Shown one piece after another: positions 33,101-45,100 of a stretch of DNA of 64,000 nucleotides (position 1 is the stretch's first letter; every line of letters starts with the position of its first letter). Source of the DNA: Pachyseris speciosa (lineage: Eukaryota > Cnidaria > Anthozoa > Scleractinia > Pachyseridae); NCBI GenBank assembly GCA_016490735.1, contig JAEMWC010000052.1:1684501-1748500 (forward strand). The letters are read 5' to 3'. A model generated the notes under the pieces. The model was not told the DNA's origin. It worked only from the letters and a program-made list of their open reading frames with translations, and did no database searches. Made by a program: the position numbers and the translations under genes.

Positions 33101-36100
33101 AAAACCTTGCAGCTCATAAGGCCTTGGGTACGAACTTTTCCAGAGATCCAAGATGGCGTTCAATATACATCTTCCTCGTTCAGTCACTTTTGGATCTTCT
33201 GAATGACTGCAACCTTTCCTCAGTCAGTAACAGTGTTGATAAAGAGAATATCGCTATGCGTTTGGAGCATGCTGTTGTTGCTTTACAGCAAACCATTACT
33301 ACCAGGAGCTTCAGAGAGTGGAATATTTTTTGCGAGAGCTCTTAAACAACTTTATTTTGCTGTCTATAGAATGGAACAGGAAGAAAGATTTGAGACTTGG
33401 CTAGAAAGATTTGAGACTCTTAATAAAGTGATCATTATCATCATTATTAGGAGGAGGAGGAGGATGTTTCCATGACCTAATGGCATGACTTTGACTCAAA
33501 TTTTTGATGCCAGTCAATACCACCAGCTTTAAAGCAGATCGTCACTAATCTGGATGATCCCACTCTTCAAACTACCGATATTCCTGTTTGCAAACAATTT
33601 ACTTCTAACGTGCTGTTCCAGAAAATATCTATTCCCAATTCTATTCTTGACTAGTGTATATCTATTCTCATGGAAATCTCCTTGGCTGAACCACCCTTCC
33701 CAACCTCAATGGAAATTCCAGTTTAGATATTCATGCTTCCCTTTAAAGTGCTACTACGGTCAGAAAATCACTTGTCTTTTTTCTTCAAATTTCAAAAGTG
33801 TGTTTGCTTAACACCCGACTTGTGAAATTTCAAGCTTTAATTTCAAGCAGAAGACTGTTTACTTTGAGTGCAACTTTTTAATTTAACGGTCCGCCATTAC
33901 TAACTTCAAAATCTTAAGAGAACTGGATCAAGGACAAAATGACGTAAAAGCTCACAAGAGTAAGAATGCAGTGTGTGTAAACCCGGCTGATTTAGTATGC
34001 AGCACGGGAATTTTGAGCTTTCAGACTCTCAAACTCGTGTTTTGCATACTTAATAAGCTGCATTCACACACTGCAATTTTAAACCAGTGCGCATATGACG
34101 TCATTTTATCTTGGATCCAGCCCTGGGAGGGGTACTCTCCTATATGGGCTATATAGGTACATGCCGCGGAATAGGGTATGGTTTTTGGAGGTTCTCGATC
34201 CTTAAATAGGGTATCCTTTTCAGCTATGTTGGCATAGTGTCCCGGTGTGATCCTTAGATAGGGTGCCTAAATTTGTATTAGCAAAAATAGCAGGGTGTAA
34301 ACACCCAATTAAGCGGAAAACAAATGATCCGTCAAAGTTAAAGTATTGCCAAAGCGATTTTAAAAAGATTGTGTTTTTGAGTTGACCTGTTCAAGCTATT
34401 TTGAGTTTTTGTTCTTCACTTGCATAGGGTGTCATTTTTCGGATTTGGGCCTTAAATAGGGTATCAATTTTCGTTGGATTGTTCCTTAAATAGGGTCAGG
34501 GTTTAAGACCCTTCGCGGCACACACCTATCCGGACTTTATGGGAGTACCGCCCCCCCAGGGATCCAGCTCTCCGAGGCCTATTCGGTCAGTTACAAACGT
34601 GAGTAATGGCGGACCATTAAATTAAAAAGTTGCACTCAAAGTAAACAGTCTTCTGCTTGAAATTAAAGCTTGAAATTTCGCGAGTCGGGTGTTAAGCAAA
34701 CACACTTTCGAAATTTGAAGAAAAAAGACATGTCAAGCGATTTTCTGATCGTAGTAGCACTTAAACATGTTTACCTTTAAGACTCCATTAGGATTTCCAA
34801 TGTCCTTCATGGCAGGGATGGGTTGGGGGGGAGTATGGATATTGGCGGTATCTGCTGTCTTGAGTAGTACGTTATGTATTTAGCTGAATGCAGATACGTA
34901 TGGAGAGCACATGTAATATCAGTCACCATTTGTGCAATAAATATTGTCTGTGCTGCTTACTACAATCCCTTGAATGTAGATCATAACAAGATGCCCTGTG
35001 AGTACTCACTCGGGATACCTTGTGATGCAGAAGTCACATGCACGCTTTCCGATTCTCAAATATGAGAAAAGCACGTAAAACTGTTTTTAGAGTTGCCATC
35101 AAGAGTGATCTAAGTATGATGAAATGGAACAAAAGGCTACAATTAGCCCAAACTCGGGCCTGCAAAAATAGTCTGCATCCCTAATTTGGCACTAAACAAA
35201 AGTAAAGAGACAAGTCTGTCCTTCTTGCATCTGACACATTGCACTTATGATGATGTTCGAGTCTTCCTTTGTAGTGAATATCCATAGAACACTATCAGCA
35301 TATACACTGTACCATGTGCTCCTATTGTGCATTTTGTTGCACAGTAAAAAAGACAAATCTACATTGATTTATAACTTGGCATACCTAAATATATAGGTAT
35401 CCTGAGTAATGAAAAGGAGTGGGTATACATGTTCTTTGGTATACTTTTCACCAGACACCATTTTTGTTGCCCTGGTCTCCCAAAGCTTCGATGTGTTCAA
35501 GCAAGGCTAAGGTAGCTAAGGTATAGGAATCCACAAACACAAACAGGAATAAAGCATGTAGTGGTATTTTAATTCTCCTCACTGCCTTTATAAATCATGT
35601 ATAATATAAACTTGTTGGGACAAGATTTTTCCTTCATTCCCATGAATTGTTTTGCAATTAAATTGAACTGAGATGCTATTCCTTATCAGGAATAAAGGGT
35701 TAAGTGTAAAAGGCTTTCTTCAAGCAACCTCTGCAAAGAAATATTAATTTTATCTTCAATGTCTTACAGGTTACCATACACTCTAGATATAGTGTACCAT
35801 TAATAATAATTATTCAATTAGTGAACATCCATAACAACTGACAGAAGTAATCTCAATGGAAAGAAATATATAACTGACTTATCCATCAAACAAACTAAGA
35901 TAAAAATGCTCATCAATGTTTGATTTTTTTGCTTTGGGAAGTCAACAAATTAAAACAATGGAAGGGAGGAAAAATAATCATGCCATCTTTATAAAGTTTC
36001 ATTTTTTAGAGAAGGTCATGATATCCAAGTAGCAAAATATTGTACGCATGCTTTGAAATAAATAAAGGTGTAAACCAGGAAGGAAAATAGGTCAGCTATA

Positions 36101-39100
36101 TAGTTTTTACCTTTTAAAAGGAAGAAAGTCGATTCTGTTGCATGAAAAATCATGTGATCCAAACAGTGTAACACAACTATAGTACATGTAGCAGACAAGG
36201 GCACTTAAATTGAGCTTTGTCTTGAAGATGTTATGCTTCGTCAGATGAAAGCAAGTAAATATTTTCCATAGACTAGTAAATAAGCTGCTTTAGATATCAA
36301 CTGCATTATGCAGTTCTGTAGTGAATTTCTTCCCATTAAACATTGCCCTAAGAGAGCTTTCAAACTGGGAGTAGGATGAAAATCTAGAGGGAAGTTTGAG
36401 CTCTAAAGTACATGTTAAAGCAAAAAAACATTCAGTGTTTCCAACTGAGACTGTTATTGACCCAGGTAAACAACTGGCAGTACTGGATTTTGATCCAGTA
36501 GTAAAACATAGGAAATCTAAAAGATTATCTTTAGATGAATTCTGTAAGAATGAATAAAGCATCTGCATGACATTATTAATTTTACTTCAGCATCACCAGA
36601 AGTAGGAGGTTTCAACAAAGCTGTAACATAGGCTACAGACACTTCATCATAATATTTGCTGTGAACAAAAAAATGCTCAAATTTGGCTGGAGCTTTTTCC
36701 ATCTCTTTTTGCAAGCCAAGGATTGACAAACCCTTCCTAAACTGATCAAGGAGAACCTTGCGCTTCAAAATGGTGTCATGTAAGACAAGGCACTGCACAA
36801 CTTCCACTTTGTTCTCTTCCTGAAAAGAAGATGAGAAACATTAAACTTGTATGCACTTAATTGTTGCACAAGTGCAAGAAGACCAAAAATACTTGGTTAG
36901 CATAACCAGGTCCTAATGTATGTAATGACATCATCACCTTTCCTCTAGTTGTAGCACAGCCTGAACAACAAAACAGAATCTTAACTTTAAATGATAATTT
37001 GTCTTATAAAATAATATCTTACAAGGTACCATTCACTCACAGTAATCCATCATATTACTGTGAGAGTTGGGGTATAAACGGAATACAAGAAATTGAACTC
37101 ACTGTTAGGTATCTTGTTTTTCCACATTCCTGCATAAACCTTAGAAAGTTGTCATCCTGAGAAATTTCTTTGATGGCCTCCTTGGTACCATCTTTGATCT
37201 GAAATTAAGATTTAAATAATCCATAAAACCACACAAAAATATCACAAAATATTGAATAATTAACAACCATTTTAAATTTAATTAGAAAAAATGGAAAATA
37301 GTTAACATCCACCACTCCACAACCTTACATACATTGTACTAGATAACTAATTACAATTATTTTGCCCCACTTCCTTAGACCTTAGGTAACACAGTAATTT
37401 GGAAGTACCTTAGTACCTATACTTATGGGGTCATATTATTTCTATTGGATAAAAATGTATCAAAAGCATACCCTTTCAACAAAACAAGCAAGTTCACCAT
37501 CCCCAGTGTCCACAAATGATAACCTTCCAACTGCCACAGCCAAATCTCCAGTGGCTAAATACCAGCAGATCCCAGGAGCAAGATAAGGAAAGCCAGGACC
37601 ACCTTGTACCAGGCTGTGGGCTATCATCTTACCAAAGATTTCAAATACATCTGTTATTTAAACATGTTCACTACTGTAAGGGATGAGTCTTCTCATCTGC
37701 ACCTCTGAATAATCGAAGGCCAGATGACCCACTGGCAATTTCTGCAAAAACAAATCTGTAAATGATTGTTGAAGCACTCCCCCTGTGTCTACTGCTGGCT
37801 CACCCTTCATTTGTACTTTGACAGGTATCAGTGGATCAAAATCCTTGCACTTGTAGAAATGGAAAAAGTCCATGACTAAATCTTCTTTATCAAATTTCAG
37901 TTTCTCTGAATACATGTAGGGTTTCACGCCCAATTTTAACCTGTTCAGAATGTAGTTCACATCTTCATCTTTAACCTCCTTTTTGACTGAACTTTCACTA
38001 AGGGCTTCTGCAGCCAGCTCAATGTTTTGGTGTGTAAGGAGAGACTGCCTTACAGTTTCTCTGCTAGCAACATCATCATCAATTAGTGATTGCTGGGCTT
38101 GATACCGCACTTCAGATGACCATGTGGAGGGGCCAGCCTCACAAAACCCTCCCACCTTCACATCTCCTAAAGTACAAGACTGGACATCGGCTTCTTTGCT
38201 TGATTTTTGCATTCAATCAATGTTCCATTAATGTCAGTCTCATCATCACTAGTGACTAGGGTGTCCCTGGATACATTCAATCTCACATATAGCCGCCCCG
38301 TTCCACAAAGATGTTTCACATGCTTGAAGTCCCGGTTGTGATTCTCTTTTACAACTGGCACAGAAATTGTATTTCTTTCCCCTCTAAGTCAAAGTCTCTG
38401 GTTGTTATGAGGGGTAGTTTAGTCTTGAACAAGGAAACCAATTCCGAACGTATATCTTCTTCACTGTACTCAGGTTGAAAATCAAACTGACCTTTAAGCA
38501 CAATCAAGTCATCAATCAATCCATATTCATCATCAGCATCAAGATCAGGTTCTTGCAAAAGGTATACACTCTTAGGAACGACCTGCACTTTCGTAGCTGA
38601 TGAAGATGCCTTAGCTTTCTTCTTAAATTGAAGGCTGTGAGATGGAACACTGTTTGGCCTCTTAGTTTGGCATGACAATGAGTCGCTCGCACTGGAATCT
38701 CCACTACAGGTGTCGTTGAACATTCTCGAAACTAAGTGCTGCATTTAAGCCTCAAGAAACTGAAGAAGCAGAAGCATTGATTAGTTGATGGGTCCTCTCC
38801 ACTAAAGATTGAGTCCTAGAGCTAGATCGGCCGGTATGAGTGGATAGTTCCTCTCTCACAACAGATCCCACCGCCGATTTGACTTGCTCTACGAGGTTCC
38901 CTGGTATTCGGGCCATCTTGATTTCCTCTTCCTCGTGTTCCGGATTTACCCACGACGCATATCAAAACACAACTGCAAGGTTTCATGGGATTTGTTGACA
39001 GAATTTTTTTCGTTGTTGAGTTTTTACACCTTGAATTTGATAGACTTTGTTTACGATGAAAGTGATTGATTTATCCCGTCGAATGTGAATATTATTTCAA

Positions 39101-42100
39101 GATCGTTAACGGTGATCGCAATTACTGAACAGAACTTTAAGTTTCTTTTTTGTTCAGTTGAATGAGATCGTAGTTGTTAAAGTTGATTGTGTTTTTCCGT
39201 TAAATGTGATCGTAATTATTGATTTTGACTGAGTTTTCCGGTAGAATGTGATATCGTTTGATTTGGATTGTCATTTTCACTCTTGATTTTTGCACCATTT
39301 GGCTTTCCACAGCCGAATTTCAAGACCTTCCAAGGGTGGTCTGGTGTTGCTTTGTTGCTTGTTTACAACTCTGTTGTAAAGTCTTTCAACAGCCCACATG
39401 CTTATATACAAGCTCAAGTTAATTATGCAAGAATTTGTTCACAGGTTAGCATGCTCCATATTCTGACACTACATAGACAGATTCTGTCTCCTGCTTGTTT
39501 CATTAGGAGAAAATGCCATTGCGCAAAGAAAAGAAAGAGGAATGGAATGAATTGTCCCTGTCACAAACTGTCATGCTTTTTTCTACCAATTTCTGTTGGT
39601 TGTTGGTGTTTCGGGAGAAGATTGTCGCCTGTTTTCAGAGCCATGTTGCTTGTCGCTTCTACCCTTGTACCCCATATGTACTGTATTCTCTATTAATGTA
39701 CCTCTATCTAAGGCAGACACCAAGAGCTGGTGCCAAAAGTGTCTGCTTTAAAGGGAGTTCACTGTACTGTCAATAAATTGTGTTTTGAGAAAAGTTATCA
39801 CAGATGAGAATTAATAAGGTTATGACTGACAAAAGTATTCAAACATGGTTGCTGTTCTTTGTATGATTAGACTGTGATAAGTAAAATTAATATCTAAAAT
39901 AGAGATCCTGCCTGTGACTTTCTGGCAATAATCCCTTAATAGTCAGCTCTTGGACACCACTGTACAGTGGACACCTCCCTCAGACTGCTATAGATGGTCC
40001 AAGACTTTCACTTGAGGATGTATGATGTGTGAAAAGCCTTCAAGAATGTTTGTGTTTGGCCAATCCCTGCACTACAAATAATTTCTGATGAACCGCTATT
40101 AAAGTGGCCACTTTCAATTTCCCTGAGGTTGGCCCTTTAAAAAGTGTTCAAACATAGTTGTATGACCCTGAAAATCCTCCACTTCCTTAAGGCTGGTTTT
40201 CACTAGTGATGGAGTCGGAGTTATAATCAGAGGCATGGAGTGCTGTGATCTACTGAAAATCAAAGCGACAGAGTCAGAAGCAAAATACAGATTCCATTAT
40301 GACTCGGTCAGTATAAAACCCCGACTGCAAACTACAGACCCAGACTGCGGACTGGGTATAAAACGTGGACTGAGTATAAAATGTGGACTGAAGGCTGCAG
40401 ACTAGGTACAAAATGCAGACTGAGTACAAAACACTGTGCAAAAGGCGGTTTGGACAAAATGTGGCCTAGGCCATGGCCTACCCTATGGCCTACCAGTGGT
40501 CAATTTTTTTAAAACTTGGCTCAGCATTGCTGGAAACCTGTGTAAGCAACGTACTCCGTCAATCTGTCATACCTACAACTCTCTTCTGTTCTCTCGGTGG
40601 AGTTTCGCTAAAATTTTAATGTGGTTAAATGTAATTTAAGCTAAGTTAAACGCGAAACAATGCTGGTCTGAGGTTTCCCTTGTCTCGGTCATGCGCAGTG
40701 GTGGGGGATCTGCAGGGGGTCGCGTGGTTTTACAGCTCGGGTTTTGAGGTCAACTCATTTGCACGTGCACTTTTGCCTTTTTCGACGGTGCTTGGCGACT
40801 TTACTCTGCTTATTTCTTATTTGCCTTTTGACGATGGGTTCGCGGGGTACGACTAATAGCTTGCAAACCGCTCCGGTGTTACTGCCTGTTCCATCTGGAG
40901 AAGAGGCTTCGGTTTCAAACGTGTCTTTGTCAGCTGGTCAAAACGTCTCGCCTCCCTTGTCGCCAGTTTCTCAAGCGTCTCTTCCTCCGGCCGGGCTGGC
41001 GATCGCAGGAGTTTCGCCAGAAATGGTTGCGTTGATCACGCAGACTGTGCAAGCTGTTCTCGCAGCTGAGCGGGAATCTTCGAGAGCTGCCTCGACTACA
41101 TCTCAGCCGGTTTTGTTCGCAGCGAGCGCCTTCACTACAACACCGCCTTGTTCGGGAGGCGTTCCCACTGCTTTGCCGTCGCTCACCGATTCTGCATCAA
41201 GCCTGTTGGCCGCGGGGAGAGGATTCGGCGGACATCCTGTACAAGGTAGGCCAAGCCAATCATTTGTTGTGCCATCCTTTGTGTCCACGTTTTCGCTTCC
41301 ATCCATGTCATCTTTCGCTCCCAGCGCCTCAAACATTTGCTCCTCGCAGAGCGGGGCGATTCGCGATGTCGCCGCCCGTTCTGTCGGTCCATCGGCTTCG
41401 TTGTTGGACCAGCCGTTCGTTGTTGGTCCCGGTTTCTCGCCCGTACCGGCGAAGCTGGTCGCTCAAATCGTGGCGGGCAAGTACATTGACCTGAGCGATT
41501 TACTGGCCGTGAACTTGCTGCAGAAGGAAACCGAGCCGCAAGTGCTGTTCGACGGGCGCCTTGTTCTCACGTCCCAACCGAAGCAACAGCGCCGGAAGAT
41601 CGAGGACATCGCGTCCTGGATGGAAGCCTTTTCCATCTTTGCTATGATTTTGGTCACCCACTTCCCGCATCGATGGAAGGACTTATTGCAGTACCAGCTG
41701 CTCATCCTGCGCACATTCCGTCATTTCTCGGGCAAAGTGTGGCTCGCGTACGACCGAGCATTCTGTGAGCATGCCGCCGCCATTCGCTTGACGGATTGGT
41801 TGTCGATGAACGTGCAATTATTTAATTTCCATGCTGCTGGTTCGTCCATCCGTGACTCCACTCTGGCCCAATCTAATGAGTACCCTGAGCCACCGGAATC
41901 TTCGTCCTCTAATGTCGTTTGCATTTCGTGGAACAAGGGGCGCTGTACAGCACCCTTCGCGTCGTGTCGCTATGCCCACCGCTGCAATTTATGTTCTGGC
42001 TCCCTTCGTGCGACGACGTGCCCCAATCGCTCCAGCCGGGACAGCCGTGAAGAACGCAAACGTCGCGGAAGTTCTCCAGGATTGCATTTGTACCAGTCTC

Positions 42101-45100
42101 GGATGTTAGATAATAAATTGCTATGGTTGGGTTTTCATCATTTGCAAGTGTTTCTTTTGCAATTTTATCCTCAGGGGGTCCCATTTTCCATCCAGTGTGG
42201 TGGTTTCTCCCCTGAATGTGGCACAATTCACGTTGGACCTGGCTGGGCACCCAGATCAGCAAGCAGTCGCCTTTGTTTTGCAAGGCCTCATGCACGGGTT
42301 TTGCCTGGGATTCCAATCTACTCGTACACTTAAATCTGCCAAACGGAACAAACCCTCGGCGTTCCAGAACCCGAAAGTTATTGACGATTATTTGGCCCAC
42401 GAGGTTTCCAGATGCCGGGTGGCTGGCCCCTTTCCCTCGATTCCCCTTTGGAATTTACAAATAAGCAGTTTCGGGGTAATCCCCAAAAAAGGCCAACCTG
42501 GCAAATGGCGGCTTATTGTTGACTTATCCTCCCGGGTGGGTACAGCGTAAATGACGGTATTAGCGCTGACGCATTCTCTATGCATTACATCAAACTCGAC
42601 CAGATTATCCGCATGGTGGCCAAGCACGGTCGTGGGGCCATGATGGCAAAGTTCGATGTCGAGGCCGCTTATCGCAACGTTGCAGTGCATCCCGAGGATC
42701 GGTACTTGTTAGGGATGAAATGGCGGGGCCAATTCTTTGTTGACTTAGCTCTTCCTTTTGGGCTCCACTCGGCTCCCTATATTTTTAACTCGATAGCTGA
42801 CATGGTGGAATGGATCATTATTAATAGGTACAATGTGGCCGACCTTATGCACTATCTCGATGATTTACTCACTGCAGGCCCAGCCTGTTCGAACCAGTGC
42901 ACTAATAATTTGCAAACATCCCTGGCAGTTTGTCGGTCACTTGGCCTTCCCCTCCACCCTGGCAAGTGCGTTGGCCCGCTCACTTGTTTGACCGTGTTGG
43001 GAATTTAACTAGATTCAGTGCAGCAATCGGCTCGTCTGCCAGAAGACAAGTTAGCCGCCCTTCAGGAGTTGATTCAGTCGTGGCGGAACAGGCGGTGGTG
43101 TACCAGACGTCAACTTGAGTCACTGATCGGCCACCTTCACCACGCCGCCAAAGTTGTGTGGCCTGGTCGTACTTTCCTACGCCGCATGATCGACCTCCTC
43201 TGTTGCTTTCGCTCGCGCGAGCATCCTATTCGTTTGAGCGTGGAATTCCACAAGGATATCCAGTGGTGGTCCGATTTTCTCACGTCGTGGCATGGGGTGA
43301 GCTTTTGGCTTTTCCCGGGTCTGTCTGCTTCCACAGATGTGGAGGTCACGTCAGATGCTGCCGGCTCCTTGGGATTTGGCGCTTACTTAAAAAATGAGTG
43401 GTTCAGCGGAGCGTGGGCCCCCTCCCAGTACGATCAATCAATCGCGTACAAAGAACTGTTCCCTGTGGTGGTTGCTTCTCACGTCTGGGGTCCGCAATGG
43501 CACCGATGCCATGTCTTGTTCTGCTCGGACAACGAGGCAGTGGTGCACATTCTCACGTCCCGGACATCAAAGGTCCCATGCATTATGCAGCTGCTGCGCC
43601 ACTTACTTTCCGCTGCGGCTCGCCATAATTTTACTTTTACAGCTAGACATCTGCCTGGCATTCATAACTCGATTGCTGATGCTCTTTCCCACTTTCGTTG
43701 GCAGGAGTTCCGGCGTCTGGCGCCTGAGGCCTTACCACTCCCAGCTCCAATTCCTCATCAGCTATGGGATCTTTTGATATCTCCACCTTAGAGGCGCGGT
43801 GCCACACTCTTCTGGTGCATGGGCTGGCATCCTCTACACGCAACTTGTACGCTTCAGGTCAGAAAAAGTTTTATGACTTTTGTACTCATCTTGGTAAGAT
43901 TCATCCATCCGGTTCCCCTTGCCCGGTTGACGAATGGACGCCATGCCTGTTCGCAACATTCTTGGCCAATACTGTGCAATACTCCACCATCAAGGTGTAT
44001 CTCTCTGCCGTGCGCTCCTTGCACGTCGACCAGGGCCTTTCGGATCCTCTTGTCAACTGTTTAAGGTTGCAGCGGGTGCTGTGAGGAATTAAGCGAACTC
44101 AGGGCGATTCTTCTTCTCAACGGCTTCCAATCACAGATGAGATCATGGCTGTTATCTTCAAAGCATTGGACGTCACGATGGCGGATCATTGTATGTTTTG
44201 GGCCGCCTGTTGCCTGGCGTACTTTGGCTTTCTTCGCTCTGCGGAATTCACCGTCCCCAATTTGGCCAGTTACTCCCCTTCCATCCATCTGGGTGTGGCC
44301 GATATCGCTGTGGACGCTAGTTCTGGGCCCTCGTGCCTTCGCATTAGGATAAAGGCATCCAAAACTGACCCCTTCCGAAAGGGGTGTTTCGTGCACATTG
44401 GCCGTGGCTCGTTTCCGCTGTGCGCAGTCCAATCGCTGTTGGCGTATTTGACTTTAAGGGGCGACAGACCGGGCCCCTTATTTTTGTTTCAGGACGGTCG
44501 CCCGTTGTCTCGATCTCTGTTGACGGCTTGGTTACGTCGCATCTTGCCTTCGGCTAACATCCAAGGCAACTTCTCGAGCCACAGCTTTCGCATTGGGGCA
44601 GCTACTGTCGCAGCTCGTAATGGCATCCCAGATCATCAAATTCAGGCTTTGGGGCGGTGGACCAGCACCGCCTATTTGTCTTACATTCGTACTCCTGCGG
44701 AGACGTTATCGCAACTCTCTACACAGTTGACTGCAGGTGTTTCAGGTTGCTCATCATAGAACCCGTCAGATTTTACTGTCATTCAGTCTTCTGGGGACAA
44801 ATTTAGGGCACCGTTGTATCTCTACCTATGCTGGTTTGTGCTTAGCACAGTTGTCTCCGATGTTATTTGAATTCTCCGCGCTGTTTAGTTATGCTGTGGC
44901 CAGTAAGCACTGGGGGGCAAGTAGGGGCTTTGCACTCATAATGGGATTCCGGTCAGGGAGTTCAGCCCTGACAGTGGGATGGAGGACTGCCTGTTGTTGC
45001 GGGTTGCAGGTTTGCACGTCATCACTGGGTAGTTATGCTCCTTTTTGTTTTCTTGTCAGCGGCAGGCTTTGGGGTTGGTGCTTGGAGAGTTTTTTTGGGG

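Noticed and set aside
33124..33475. Plus-strand frames such as SLLDLLNDCNLSSVSNSVDK
   Set aside because: Short, overlapping in two frames, no splice structure and no family recognised.
36542..36585. A 44-bp intron in the HECT pseudogene between GDAE and NSSKDN
   Set aside because: Too short to be likely, and the sequence reads through as GDAEVKLIM then MLYSFLQNSS with one frame change, so a frameshift is preferred. It is not fully excluded.
41103..42400. Long minus-strand frames opposite the DIRS gag and RT region (for example 41909-42400)
   Set aside because: They are antisense shadows of GC-richer coding sequence; no family resemblance.
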